Shown: positions 49,666-63,317 of the stretch, in pieces
How the letters are laid out: every line of letters begins with the position of its first letter
Numbering within the stretch: the stretch's first letter is position 1
NCBI RefSeq assembly: GCF_014805685.1
Contig: NC_060886.1
Span: forward strand, 21,631,608 to 21,695,607
Origin: Silurus meridionalis
Taxonomy: Eukaryota > Chordata > Actinopteri > Siluriformes > Siluridae
Direction of reading: 5' to 3'
DNA: 64,000 nucleotides
Made by a program: the position numbers and the translations under genes
The notes under the pieces: generated by a model
Database searches by the model: none
Told to the model about the DNA's origin: nothing
The model's input: the letters and a program-made list of their open reading frames with translations, nothing else

Positions 49666-50114
49666 TTACTTCACATGCACCTTCAAGTAAATAAACAAGC
49701 TAAAATACAGTGAAATGAACAGGAAAGAGTTCTGAGACTTTAATCAGTTCCATGCTTACTGCTTTTATACTGACTATAGCGAAAGCTATATATATAGTCA
49801 TTTTATACAAACACAATATATTATCCAGCACAAAATCTCAAGCTTTTTATATGAACATTAAATCGGAGGAAATATCGCTGGAAATAAGTGAGGGAAGACA
49901 CTTAAAAATAAAACACACTAGGACACTGAGGAAACCTATGCTGACATTTTAATCTTATTCCCTTGGCATTATCAAAATAATTCCATCATTCTTGATTTTA
50001 AAAGCATAGTTGTATTCGCGAAGAGTTGGCATGCGAGGGAGATAACTTTTAATGAAAATCTTCAATCCAAAAACCCTGAGTACTGTCAGTTTGTCTTACA
50101 AGGCAGCCAGGCCA

Positions 50115-50119
<5 letters not shown>

Positions 50120-50180
<61 letters not shown>
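50120..50180. repeat. (AC)n microsatellite
   Basis: Perfect AC run of about 30 units. Confidence 0.97.
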
Positions 50181-50436
50181 CCACGTACTGTCACTGCGAG
50201 CTCTTTATCACTTCTGGCTTGGCTCTGGTTAAAACTTTCCTCTTTTTAAATCATCTGCTGCAGTACTAGCGAGCTTGAGCCCATTTCCCCAACCTTAATC
50301 AAGGAAATTGCGAAACTGTGCTCAAATCAGCAGAAAAAAATGGGTTCTGTGCAGCCCACACCTCCATCACTCCCCTAGATCTGGCTATTATGAAAAGCAA
50401 AATGCCTGTAATTATGTTCCTCCATTTGGCTGGTTT

Positions 50437-50437
<1 letters not shown>

Positions 50438-50484
<47 letters not shown>

Positions 50485-50517
50485 AAAGAGAGAGGGGGGG
50501 GGGGGGGATTGGGGGGG
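50438..50517. repeat. (GA)n plus poly-G purine tract
   Basis: GA run of about 21 units (50438-50481), then AAAAGAGAGA, a 14-nt G run at about 50494-50507 and a further 7-G run. It is almost purely purine on the plus strand for 80 nt. Confidence 0.95.
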
Positions 50518-50796
50518 CTATGTGCCGCTCTCCACGCCTGCAGGATAATGGTGATGAAAGCTGAGGGGAGCAAGCAAGGGTGGTACGCTTAATGGCACAC
50601 TGGGTACATGATGCTGAGTGCTGACAGAGACAGACCCAGAGCTGCAGGGATATCTGTTATGTGTCAAAACCAGGGAAAAGGGCACAGGGTGGGTAGGAAC
50701 ACAGGGTGGGTAAGGAACCTGCCAAGCTCCAGAGTAACCACAGTTCAACTCGTATACAAAGTCTTCATCTCGGAGCGTTTATATATGTATAACTAT

Positions 50797-51272
50797 TAGG
50801 GCTGTCAAAATTAAAGGGCCGCTATAACGTGTTCATGCAAATTCGTTTTAGCGGCGCTAATTTTATTAACGTGCGATTCATGCGATTTTTTATTGACGTT
50901 TTTATTGCTGCCTTGTCATGTGAAATTGTAAACAGGCTTGTGTAAGTAATTTGCTCAGTGCAAAGAAAGAGAACTAATGGGAACCTGGTATTTCTATGGT
51001 CTTTTTTTCTCCATGTGTCTAACAGACATGAACAAGTTCTTTGAAAAACATCTATGACCTTTGAAACATGTCTAGTTTTCATGCTCTTTGTTGAGTCTGG
51101 TTTCACTAATAATAAACATACATTTGCATGAAGCAAAATCAAATTTGTCCATTCCCATTTTGATTAGAGTATTTAAAACTTAAAAACTATTTATTTAAGG
51201 TAGATTTCGAACAGATTTAAATGTGTGATTAAGTTGCGCACGATGATCAAGCGATTAAATATTTCAATCGTA
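50797..51272. mobile_element. Non-autonomous hAT-like element (MITE)
   Basis: The left end reads TAGGGCTGTCAAAATTAA and the right part ends GCGATTAAATATTTCAATCG. The two are imperfect inverted repeats of the usual vertebrate hAT form (TAGGGCTGTCAA...CGATTAAA). The outermost right bases are lost in TA/CA sequence. No transposase is present. Confidence 0.7.
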
Positions 51273-51896
51273 ATACACACACACATATATATACACACAT
51301 ACACACACACGGAAATTATTATAACTTTGTCAATTATTACTACTATTTACATTTTATTCCCCGATTTCCTCTTCTCTTACTGTTTAATATAGCCTCACTT
51401 CGGCATTTTATTGTACAAACTGTCACTGACATCTGTACATATGACAAATAAACCTGAAACTTGAGAGAGAAATTGGAGAAGAACTGCTTGAATCCATGCA
51501 GACAGAAAGAAAAAGGGGAAATACAGGAATGAAAGGACAGAAAACAGAAAGAAAACTTTACTCCTAACATTAAATGAAAATACAAGTAAAGAGGCCACGC
51601 AAGAAAGTGAAAGCTGGGGAAAAGTACAGAAAGAATAAATAAATCAAATAAAATGAAGTAAGCATACAAAAGGCAAAGAAAGGACATCAGAAAATAAGGA
51701 CACCCTCTAATGAGTGCATACTAATGGGTAAACTGAATTGGATTAGAGGTCCAGGTGGTCATCACTTTATATATATATAAAAAAAAAAAAGGACTAAAAG
51801 GAAGTTCCACACATGTGCATCTCAAAGAGACAAAGTGTGACAGATATAAGAGAAAAAAAGGAGAAAAAAAAAGGAGGGGGGGGGGGGTTGTCCCGT

Positions 51897-51897
<1 letters not shown>

Positions 51898-51964
<67 letters not shown>
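51898..51964. repeat. (CA)n microsatellite
   Basis: Perfect run of about 33 CA units, just after a 12-nt G run. Confidence 0.97.
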
Positions 51965-51965
<1 letters not shown>

Positions 51966-52588
51966 CTGCAGGGTTTTTGTCCAACTGAGTGGCGCAGGAT
52001 TGCCCCAAGGGTGGGGTTACAGATGCCAGGGGCCACTCTGGCTAAAACGTATAAAGAGAAGAGAGAAAAAGAGAGTGACATGAGTGAGTTAATCCACAAA
52101 AGGTCCCTTTCTCTTCTTTTTATTGTCAGTGGGATCCGCCCTACATCACTGGATCTGTAATTACAATACAAAGGGGGAGACCGTCATTAAAGCTAATAAC
52201 GACGCACTAACAATGCTAAGCTAACATTGCCCTGGTAATCAGTGCAACACTGATCAAATGCAATACACTTAAGAAACATTTTTTCTTTCTTTCCACATTT
52301 AATTGGAAGACAATGCAAAGAGCTAGGCATTAACGGTTTCTTTTTTCTTTTCTTTTTTTTGACAAACGGGACTCAAATCACAGAATAATTTGCAGTCATT
52401 TCCAGCAATTTCACACGTTAATGGAAGACTGTACGCTTCTGACAATGCGCACAATTACATGGATTGCTCGCATTCATACACACACACACAGACCCCCACA
52501 CACACACACACAGACCCCCAAGGGGATGAGACAGCAAAACAACAAAGCCCCTCCAGAGTATGGGCTCTTGACCTGGATTTCACACTCA

Positions 52589-52593
<5 letters not shown>

Positions 52594-52644
<51 letters not shown>

Positions 52645-52690
52645 ACACACACCACACACACGTATGCACAAAAGCACACACACACCAATC
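52594..52690. repeat. (CA)n microsatellite, imperfect at right
   Basis: Perfect CA run to 52643, then CCACACA-type interrupted units. Confidence 0.95.
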
Positions 52691-55600
52691 ATTAACATGT
52701 GCAGCTCTTCAGTGAGCTTGTACAGGACAGCATCTTAATCAGTTAGTGCTCTATTCTCATGTGACTATTAACATGCCAACCCCAGCCCCAGACCTGAGGG
52801 CTTTTTTCCAGCAACAAAAACGACTCTTACATGCAAATGTAGTTTCCTGTCAGCCTGAGAGCTTTCAGCAGAATGTGCATGTGTGATGTGGTTCAGTGGG
52901 ACGACTGTAAAGAACCGGGCCGGGGTTCCTTTTATTGTCCAAAACCCTCAGAGAGGATCAAACAGAATTAAGGATGATGCTTTCTCGTATGGATGGATCT
53001 GAGGTGGGACAGGTAAGTGCACCTTCATCTGGACAGATCAAAAGCGAGCGGACTTCAGGCTGAAGCCGAGCATGTGGGCTGCAGAAGAAAGAGTCCAAAC
53101 AGCTCAAAAATGCCCAGACTCTCCCTAAACATCAGAGAGCGCCCTTTTCTACTCAAAAGATGCCCATGATAGTGACGACCATCCTGGGCTTGACTGCTGA
53201 ACCAATGATCAACTGCGAAACCATTTTTACACTCCACTTTATTTCTGCATTTTTCATTCAGCACAAAGATGACAAGCTTGCAATATGGCTTCAGCTTAAA
53301 GTACTTCGTTTCAGTAGCCATCTTCCAATCTCACTTCAGTTTGGTTCATACCAAATAACTATTCAAGTTGTTGCCATGGTGACAAGTTGACAAAAAAAAA
53401 AAAAAAAAACTGAAAAAACAACACAGACCCCCAATGTCACCAGTTTGTGACACCCCCAAAAACAAAAAACCCCAAAAAAACAAAAACACACACACAAAAA
53501 AAAAAAACCTTTGACAGCAGAGAAATTGTTTTTGTGATAGAAACCTGTTAAGTGGTTTCAGATTAGGCAGCTGATATTGATAGAACAAATGGAAACTAGA
53601 TCAGAGTTAGGTTGCCAATCCTTCAACTTTTTCTTTAAACACAGGCATGAGGCTCTCGTTGAAGTCCATAAAACTAACCACTTCTGCAGGTGGGGGGAAA
53701 AAAAAAAAACCACCTGCCTTTACTCTTTAGCTTAACCCCCAATTCCTGTTCTTGTCTCTATTATAAGTTAGCTGAGAGGTGCTTAACCTCCCTGAGAGAT
53801 CTTGGGTTGGATTGGCTTTGAGCATGCGAGTAGAGTAATGGCAGAGGAAGCCAATCAATAGCTCTCTGCCTGATGATGGTCATTCAAGTCGTAATTGCGT
53901 AGGGTGCCTTTTTCTCCAATGGAACATAACTGCTTCCTTTTCATCTCGCAGCCTTCAGAAGACCATGCTATTACGAGCTTTGTCCAGCCTCTAATGGCCC
54001 TCGTGTCTGGGTTCTATCTGACAGGTGGCCAATGAGAAAGCTAGAAATTATACAAAGTAGACCACCATTAATAGACTTTTCTGCAGGAAAGGGGAAAAAA
54101 ATTTTTTTTTAAAAGCGAGAGCAGTAAAAGGGGTGATGGCCTATGATCTTAAACCATATAATGAGACACAGAACAGGACTTCTTTGGAAAGACTGGTGAG
54201 TAATCTGTGGCAGGACGGTTCATTTTCAGAGGTGAGAAAAAGTGCCATGTGGCATCAGCAGCGTTCCAGCTGTACCGGCCATCTCAGTGACAACCTCCTG
54301 GCCGTTTGACGCCACACCTCCCACTGCTGCCGTGCCAGCCGCATCGCTTGCATACATTAGCAGCTTTGATCGGAGCTGACGAGTTAAAGCCTCATCACAC
54401 CTCTTCAAGCAAGCAGGCTGCTAATTACGTATAGAGACACTGTCCCGGGTGGCTCTGAGAGACAACTGCACATTAAAATGAATGTTAGAGAGGCTGGCAG
54501 TGCTAACGCGCATTAACAAGATGCTGTCCTTCTGCTTTGGCAAACAGGACCAGGCCTGAATGCGTACAAGTGCAAGATGATCAGAGCATGGACTGACAGC
54601 ACAGTTGTAGAGAGAGTGGTGGAAGAAAAAAAAAAAAACAGAAGGACTAAAAGAACCCCTAGTCTGTATAAAGCAGAAATTGGTGTGGAGCAGAAGGACA
54701 GGGCTGGATGGACAAGGCAACAGACTGCCTAGCAGAACGCCTTTCCTCTGCCGGAGTGTCTGGATCCTGCTTTTGTTCACCACCAGACTCTCAGCTGAAG
54801 TTTGGAGGAACTTTTCCTGTGTCCGCTCTCCACTTTATTCCAACTCGACCTCGAATCTTGGAGAACATTTGTGGAGTTGCTGAGCTCCATTTGTTATTCA
54901 AGATGGAGGCGTATGTTGACAAATTTTTTTTGTATCTAAGCTCTAAACTGAGTAGCGCAAACCAAGCAGTGGCCTACAGAATTCAGCGTCACAAGAGTTT
55001 ATTGCTCATAAATGAAAAGTGCTCTAGTGATTGCATGGGTGACAGGGGAAAAGAAAAAAAAGGCTGAGATCAGTTAAGTTTATTAATTCATAAATATTCC
55101 CGCACACATCTTGAAAAATATTTTTTTTTCTTGCCAGAAGCCAACACTTGACTGACATTGCATATTGGTTTAGCCTCCGTAAATAAGAGAACGGTTTGAG
55201 CAATATGTCCAGTCGGAGGGGGAAATCTATAATTCATTTGGTTGTGACTGTCTTCTGACTTACTGTGAAATGCAAACAGACTCGGGGCAGCTTAGAGGAA
55301 GAAAGCAGCTCGCGCAAACTCCCCCAGTTAAAAAGCGCACATATGGGGAATATGCAGAACGGTGAATTTCCCCTTCCTGTGAAGGAGAAGAAGCATTGCT
55401 GCTTTTAGCAGGGGAAAAAAGGCAGTTAAGAAGTAAAGAAATTCATCAACAAATTTAGTCCAGAACCAAGATAAAAGACAGATCGATATATAGATATATT
55501 CATTATTAGGGATTGACCGTTGTATTTTTTCATAGTCTAGACCGTTACACCAAATATAGGGGGAGAGACGACGAGGCATAGGGTGTAATACTTTTGCACA

Positions 55601-57724
55601 GAGCTCCGCTAATCTGTTCTCTTCATTAGCACACTGTGCACATTGTTAACATTAGCCACACAGGCCTGTAATAGCACAAATTACATCGTCATCCTCCAGT
55701 GTAATCATCATCCTCCACTCCAAAGACATTAGAGCAAAAGCAAGACCTGGAAACTAATAGACGAGCAGGTGGGTAATGACACACAAACAGGCTGAGGAGA
55801 ATGGAGAAAATGAACTCAACCTACGTACTTCTGTGATTTATAGCCACTCGTCCTTCTGCAAATGATCTTATCAAAGTTCCGCTTTGTTAATCACGACTAT
55901 AAATCAGCGATGGCAGAAAACACAGCTTTACTAAATTAGATTATTAGGGTCAGTTCATCACGGATCTGTTGAGCATGTTCCTGTTCCTGTTCCTTTCCAA
56001 CATTTTCATTTATTCACCCGGAAACGTCTCGTGGTTTAATACTACTATGCATCTCTCGTTATCGTCTGATCAGTTCAGGCAAAAACAAACAACTACTTTT
56101 TGAAAATCTGCATCCGCTCAGTCCTGTAGAGACGCAGCAGCTAAAGCTATAAAAGTTAAAATCTCTCATCTTTACATTGGGGGGGGGGATGGAGCGGGTT
56201 TGTGCTGTGCTGTCATACACGAAGGAAAGAGTGTATGTGGTGTTTTTCTGTTTGTTTTTTTTGCACCTAGATGTGACTTAACAGACGCACCTGTCAACAT
56301 GCTGAGAACAATTTTATTCGAACTCAAAAAAAAGATCAGAATCACACATGCACAAAAATATTTGTGAGGGGTAAATGTGTAAATATGTGATGAAGGCTTC
56401 ATCCAAATATATTTCCAAGCCTCTGTGCCTCATTGTAGTCTGTTCAAACATTTACAGTCTGTCTCGCAAACTTCCTCCGTCTTTCAGCTTTTTTTTTGCA
56501 TTCATCCAGTGTAAAAGAGCTGCTTTCTTAGTACCAATGTTTTTGCCACCGAATTAGTTAGGAAATAAACAATGACCACAGAGAGGTCATTACATCACCA
56601 CAGCAAACGTGAAAGCATCTGATTTGCCCTGAATTGTTTCAGTGTTGGTCAGCTGCAGAAACTGACCAAACCCATAAACAGTTTCATAAACTTCTTTTTA
56701 CTATCTTACTTCTCACTTTAAAATAATTCAGTCAACAACAATCCAGTCTTCACTCTAAATAATTCCTTCCTAGCTCCATTGTATGTGAACACAGTGAGAT
56801 ATGGTAGTGACTGACATAATTCTGATCACCACCTAAAACTGTGGTTGGTCAGCTAAAGCAGTGATCAGATTCAATGGCTCAAAGGCAATAAAATGTTAAG
56901 AAATGATCAGCGTCTCCTCAATTTTAGTTACTGAAGTCAAATCAAGCGCTTTAGAAGCAATCTTTAACTTTTAATCTTTTTCTCTTCAGATCATTCGCTT
57001 TTCCACATGGCAACTTTTATCGGAATTCGGTACGACTTTAGATTCTTTGGCTGAGAAAGCCGGAAAGTGTACAGTAATTACCTTTAAAATCCCCTCATAA
57101 TTCTGGCTCTCAAACTGGTGGGAATGCAGAGGAGTGAACATATCGGATCATTGTTTTTTTTTGGGAAGAACAGCATGTCGGTGTTTCGCTCTCGATATCT
57201 GTCACTGATGTGAATGAACACTTCTTACGATCATTGAAATATAATCACTGACTCAGTCTTAGTGCTGGAACACTGTAATGTGTACTAGGCCAGACCTCTA
57301 GTGAGTGATGTATCATGGTCTGGCGTGTTAGTACTGTCAGATACATGCTGTTAGGGACAAAGAGTCTCTGGAAGCCGGGAGCTGTGATTTTCCCCGGCTT
57401 TCAGATTTACACTGAAAGGCAACTTTTACACATGGGAACTTCAGAACCATGGGAATAGAACTGCCATTCAAAAAAAAAAAAAAAAACCCACACACATACA
57501 GACAGCATTTTAGTGAAGAGGCGAAATCTGCCTCTGTCTGTACAAGAACTGTCTTCGGATCTCAAGGCTGAGCCAACACTCATTTTCCACACGCAGGCTA
57601 TTTCCGTATGTGCTACAGCCCAACCAGGAACCGTACCACCTGTGGCCACACCATTAAGCAATGCTTAGGGAATGAATAGCTCACCATAGCGCCACTTACC
57701 AGTGAGCTGCATCAAATTTTTTTT

Positions 57725-58147
57725 TGTTGCTATTCTTTTTTAAATCCGGAGTATGGTTAAACACCTTGTCTTTATTTAGTCTGAACATACACAAGGCAGA
57801 GGGCTTGCGGAGTAGTATGAACTGGAGAGCGGGTATAAACCGTAATGCGGGTAGAATCCGTAATGCGTGTAGTCCAGGGATGATCGCCAATGTGAACCGT
57901 TAAAGGCAAACCTATCTTGAGCGCTTCCTCCGAAGCGGAGCCAGGAGCATGGAAGTACGGGGAATACTAGTGGTAGGAAGTCCAGTAGATCTCTCATGTC
58001 AACGAGTAGATCCAACAGTGAGTGAGGTGGAATCGGGACCTTATAAAGGGGAAAGGTAATGGGGAACAGGTGTAGGTGATTAGAGCAGGGAGAGGCTGAG
58101 TAAGAGTTAGAGCCTTGGAGGGAGGCGTGGCTGGTGGTTCCCTGACA
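57725..58147 (-). mobile_element. Solo or partial LTR of a retroelement
   Basis: On the minus strand it starts TGTCAGGGAACCACCAGCC at 58147. It contains a TATA-like TTTATAAGG near 58037 and an AATAAA signal near 57775. This order is that of a fish LTR (gypsy-like in style). The right boundary is uncertain. No gag or pol remains are seen beside it, so it is either a solo LTR or the rest has decayed. Confidence 0.6.
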
Positions 58148-59256
58148 AAATCACACTTGCATTGGTGTGAATTTAAAAATGACAATAATAAAATATAGAT
58201 GACTAGATATAGATGAATATCATTAATTATTAATAATAACATATCATTAAAGGTAAATTGAGCAAATCTGTTATTTCAGAACTGTGTATCAAACAGGTAG
58301 CACTTCACATTAATCGGTACCCAAGAAGTAGCTCTCAGTTTCAAAAAGCTTGGTGACCCCTTGATCTAGAGTTTACCATTTGATGTATGTGGTGGAAAAA
58401 CAGGCTGGGGCGTACCATGTCAAGAATAAAGCCATCTCTTATTTTCTTGAATAAGTATGTAAAGTAATCCTTAAAACTCGTACAAGTATGATTTATATGC
58501 ATTTTATCCACCACTGCTTCATGTTTTAAATTAAACCCAAAACTGAAGTGATGAACTAGTGATGTGCCTCCACATTTAAGTACCAACTCTATTCACTTTA
58601 CATTCTCACTCCTTGCTGGGTTTTATTCCCGAAACTCTGCCTAACAGCACCCTTCGTATTCAATCCAATATCTAACAATAGCATTTTTTTTTTTTTTACT
58701 GTTCTGAATACCAGTCATAGTATATGAGTGGAGTGGAGCGGCAGCAATTTCCTCTCTTTGCTCAAACCGTTCTATAATCACTCCCACTCCACTCCATCTT
58801 TTCGATTTTCCGCTCCTCGCTCACTCCCCCCTCGAAGCCTTCACTAATCACACCGTTCACATACTGTACTCAAACTTACTGCTTAGTGGTTTTAATTAAC
58901 AATTTGAAAAAGAAGAAGAAAATTAAAAATGTTATTTTCACTCCGTCTTTGTGAATGTAAACAAAGGCTTCATCAAACTGAATACCGGCCGGTTTTTCGG
59001 AGCGCATTTTATTCTGTAGAGATAACGGAGAGATCTCTGAACGAGAAAGAACCCTAACGCCCTAACACGTCTCTCGCTCTCAGCAAAACTCCACTCGTTG
59101 CACAGTTCACACACATACAGTCAGATGAGTTTGTTTTTTTGTCTGCTCTGTGCTTCAAACACATGCACACACGCCTACAGGAGCGAGAATGTTGCATATA
59201 TGTAGTTATGTTAAATATTTATATAGTTATATTACAGTGTTGCTATGTGGTGTGAC
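58148..59256. other. pard3b: Intronic sequence, no gene seen
   Basis: A segment at 58725-58830 has GGAGTGGAGCGG and, further on, CCGCTCCTCGCTCACTCC in inverted orientation. This may be the end of an unrecognised element. Nothing else was recognised. Confidence 0.4.
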
Positions 59257-60118
59257 TAGGGATGAGCACAGAGAACCGGTATTTTGTTGGACCGGTAAGT
59301 TATTGGGTCAATACCGGACTACCGATACAGGACAAACAGTACTGTTATCGACACTTGCATTGTTTTATCTCTAAATACTTCAGAGTTAAACGGCAAATCA
59401 GAAGCTGCTGCTCGTCATTTTCCGTCCCTGCATGATGTATACCGTATCAATGATGGCAATCGACTTACGTGTGATATCCATGCACGTGTGCGGGGTGTGT
59501 GTGTGTGCGCAATCAGTCATGGCGGCAAGGTTAAAACGTTTAAAAGTGGGCGCTCGCGTTACCAGTGTCAGGTGCAGTATATGCAGTAGTGTAATAGTGA
59601 ACAAAGGAGGAAACACTAGTAATGTAATGAAACACTGTGCGCTTGCATGGGGAGTGGAATATTTATTATTTACAATTTATCAATTGCATTTTTTTTTATT
59701 AAGGAATATATTTATATTTCATTTAGCAAATTTTTATAAATCAGTACTTTTTTAAATGTCTATAAAAAAGTTCAGTACTATTTTACATGGAGCGTTATGT
59801 TTGTGGGGCGTTTTTTTTTTTTACTATCCATTTTAAAAACGGTTGATTAATCAATACAATAATCAATACACATTGGAAACTACGATCCAATCTACCTATC
59901 GGTAAAATCCAATGGGTCAACCTCTAATTCGAATACGTTGTGCTGTGGTTTACTGAGGAAATCATTTTTTTCTCTCTTTTTTATTAATACTAAAGTGCTT
60001 TTTCTATTTGCTTAGATTCATTTGTATGCTGCAATACTACAGTTCAGCAATAAAAATAAAAAAAACTTTTTCCACGAAATCAGAGTCGTCTAGATAACAG
60101 TATGAATATCCATCCCTA
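59257..60118 (+). mobile_element. hAT element with BED zinc-finger remnant
   Basis: The 862-bp element begins TAGGGATGAG and ends CATCCCTA. It is flanked on both sides by the same 8 bp, GGTGTGAC (59249-59256 and 60119-60126), the hallmark target duplication of hAT transposition. A plus-strand frame near 59519-59640 encodes a BED-type finger remnant: C-S-I-C, then K-G-G-N-T-S-N-V-M-K-H. The second zinc-binding His is not obvious. The catalytic domain is deleted, so the element is non-autonomous. Confidence 0.85.
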
Positions 60119-61966
60119 GGTGTGACACTCACAAGCATTTCGGAAATGGACCAAAAACACAAAAAGAATAAAGATACACGATAAAAAAAAAAAATGAAAT
60201 ACACAAAAATTGTTTTGAATTAAACTCTGATTTAGCTCAGTAATTCTTACACCTACAGCCAATAAGAGAAAGCTACTAGACTGTTACAGTCTTCTCATAA
60301 ATACAGACAGAGTAAGAATCTCCAGACACCCAGAACCTTATCCAGCTTTATATCACAAAGCCACCTTTCATGACAAGACACATAAATACACGGTACTGGA
60401 GTATACAATACATACAAAATATACGAGAGTTCACTGGCAGATAAACATAGGCAGAGTGTGAAGAACAAGGCATAAAGGGACTGACAGGTGAGTCAGTGTT
60501 CCCATATTTAGTTCCAAATCAAAAGACGTACTTTCCATGCTGCAGTCGAGGCCGAGCCAGATCTCTGATTGTTAGAACTCGGAAACTGGCCTGAGCAAGT
60601 CCGCGCCTCATCTCCTCTCGTTAATGTAATCAAAGGCAGGAACGGGCCGATAATGAAAAATGGAATAAGATGGAACAAGAGGCTCGGCACAGAGGTGCTA
60701 TTCAGACATGCGGGAAAGAGCGGGGAGGCCGAATCAAGCCGTTCGCCGCCATCCTTTCAGAAGCCAGACGCAATCACATATTCATGGATTTCCCCATTCA
60801 GCGAATAATCTTAATCAGGACATTGTATCTTGGAAATCAAAGAAGCTATGATTGAACTTCTATCAAAAGAGTGGCTTTCAGGGATTTATATGGAGATCTG
60901 GAACGGAAAGCCGACTAATCCGACTGAGCCGAGTCGGTTTCTGTATGCGGTTTCTGTGGGCTTCAATCTAAAGGCATCAGCCACCCGCCAACCGCCTGTG
61001 ATACTGTTACCATGGAGAGCTCTGGATTGAGAAGGCCACAACCTTTAAAGAATAAACCTATCTCCACTCCAGATCACTATCTGCTCTTTTAAAGGTGAGC
61101 CTGGCGTCAGTGGTGGCAGCTTTGGTGTGGCCTCGGCTTCCATTTTGAACGTCTCAAATTTGGAGAGAGCTGTGTCCAAATCTAAAGTCCTACAGGACAA
61201 TCTTATGGGGGGGGGGAAGAGAACATGCCCTTGTGTGTGGAAGTGTAGAGTGTTTATGCAGTAGGTGTTAGATAATGGAAGCCAGATGCAGCAGCTGTCT
61301 CCTGCACATCAAAAGTGCTGAGGAGAGCAAACACAAGAGTACAGACATGAGGAAAAGCTTAAACAATGAGGAGGGGGAGGAGGAGGGAGGCATGTGGTCG
61401 GGTAAGGGTACTGCTCCATCACTGTTAGCCTCTGCAAAGCGAATATATAAGCAGCACCATCTGTGACTGCTCCTTCTTCTCTCCTTTTAGGGACTATTAG
61501 CAGAGGCACTAAAGGGCAGACCTGCCAGCCTTCAGTCACAGACTTGAGACTCAGACTCACACCTGCATGTATAAAAGTGATGTACAGAATTGCATAATCA
61601 ATCCAGAATGTAGAAGGAAACCAGAGTGCAAACTGGAGTATCAAGCCAAGTGGTAAAAAATGCCTGAAACAATGCCCATTTAAATAAATCAAGTTCCTAC
61701 AAAAAAACAACAAAAAAATTACTTAATACATACTTGAAATGTTAGCTTAGTAAGCTTAGGTACTGTGTCCATTTTCTTCCTTCCTCACCCTGATGTCTCT
61801 CTCCTATAAATACTATGCTTTCATGATAAACCTCAAAAGTGTCATCCAGTGCCCTGCTCCCTCAGGTCTAAACCTGCCTGCCTCATCGCCAATCATCTCA
61901 CCTCTCAACACACAGCTCACAGCAGCAGTAAATGTGTTGAGATGAGATTCTGAGAGACTGATTTGT

Positions 61967-61967
<1 letters not shown>

Positions 61968-62016
<49 letters not shown>
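61968..62016. repeat. (TG)n microsatellite
   Basis: Perfect TG run of about 24 units. Confidence 0.96.
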
Positions 62017-62017
<1 letters not shown>

Positions 62018-63252
62018 ACCTGGGTGTATGTGTGTGCACATCAGAGGGGTGTGATATCTGGGTCTGACTGATATTACACTTTATCTTGAGAGTGCTAAGT
62101 ATAAAGATAACTTCTCAGTGCACAGAGATCTTAAACACAAAGAAGTCAATAGCTCGATTATTTTATTTATTTATTTATTTATTTAATTCCGTTCCGAGGC
62201 ACTTCTAAGCGGTCTTACAATGCAGAATATGTAGATAACAAAGTTGGACAAAACAAAACAAAAAAAACCGATCTGTTGAACTCTTTGGAGCCGTTATGTG
62301 ATTCAAAACAATACAGAGTTCGTGTTTATTTAGTACAATCATATTAACAATGTTTCCTGCAGGTAATCTAGTAACTGTCGCATGTCATAGTTAAGCATTA
62401 AGGGGAAAACCAAATGGCATTTACTTTATTAAACAGTCAGCATAATGTGTACCAATCAGTAGGAATGCATTCAGAAGGTCAGCATAGAAAACTAACTGGT
62501 CACTCAAGTAGGCATCTTGCTGCAAATCTCGAATATGCTGTTGCTACCGAAATGGTACCACTGGAACAGGCACAATAATACAGTCTTGTGAACTACTTTA
62601 AAGCCAACACTTCTTACAATCATGCAGGTTACACTGACCAATCAGAAAGGAGTATTTAAGTTAACGGGTCTGTAATGGACAATATTTCTCAGCGATCTAA
62701 AGGCCTCCGCCCTGAAAATGCTTAGTAAAAGCACCACTGTACAAATCAGAAAGCATTTTTTTTCCCTTTCCTTGTTGAATCCCGGTTCACACAAACACAA
62801 GTCAGATGTACGCTGCACAAACGTCGACGTGCCGAACGCAGCCTTGCGTCAAAGACGTCTATTCACAGCCTTACAAGGCAAAGCAACTGGGACTCGACTG
62901 CATTAATGGGACACTCGTAGATTTGTGCCTTCTGAATGTGAAGAAAGAAAAGGAGGCAATGAATAGCTGTAATTACACACAATCACATCTGATTGGCTTT
63001 GATTATTTAATATTTCACTTGTGATAAATTGTGGTGGCGCTGTTGAGATAAAGGGCTCTATCATAAGACATAATCTGGAGTCATTTAAAAGTTGCGCTGG
63101 TTCACAGAGGCTTGATCTGTTTGGAGTTATGGCTTCAATATGGACCGTACTACACTGAGATCACTATCTACATAATAAGCCTGGCTCTGCAATAAACGGT
63201 AAAGTGGGCTGTGTGTTGCATGCTTAGAGTGGCGCAGTATGACGTAAAGGTC

Positions 63253-63270
63253 GTGTGTGTGTGTCTGTGT

Positions 63271-63315
<45 letters not shown>
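63253..63315. repeat. (GT)n microsatellite, interrupted
   Basis: GT run with two CT interruptions in its left half. Confidence 0.95.

Positions 63316-63317
<2 letters not shown>

Larger units (their letters stand above)
48201..50796. other. pard3b: Intronic sequence with many dinucleotide repeats
   Basis: Holds the CA, TA/GT and GA tracts listed separately. The stretch 48900-49130 is repeat-free and GC-balanced. A short near-tandem duplication of CACAGGGTGGGTAGGAA-like sequence lies at about 50682-50718. No exon was found. Confidence 0.5.
51273..57724. other. pard3b: Intronic sequence, no gene seen
   Basis: It holds CA tracts at 51898 and 52594, a G-run at 51876-51887, and A-runs near 51779, 53391, 53700, 54629 and 57472. 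The stretch 53760-54060 is free of simple repeats. Open frames here have no splice-supported coding potential. Confidence 0.5.
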
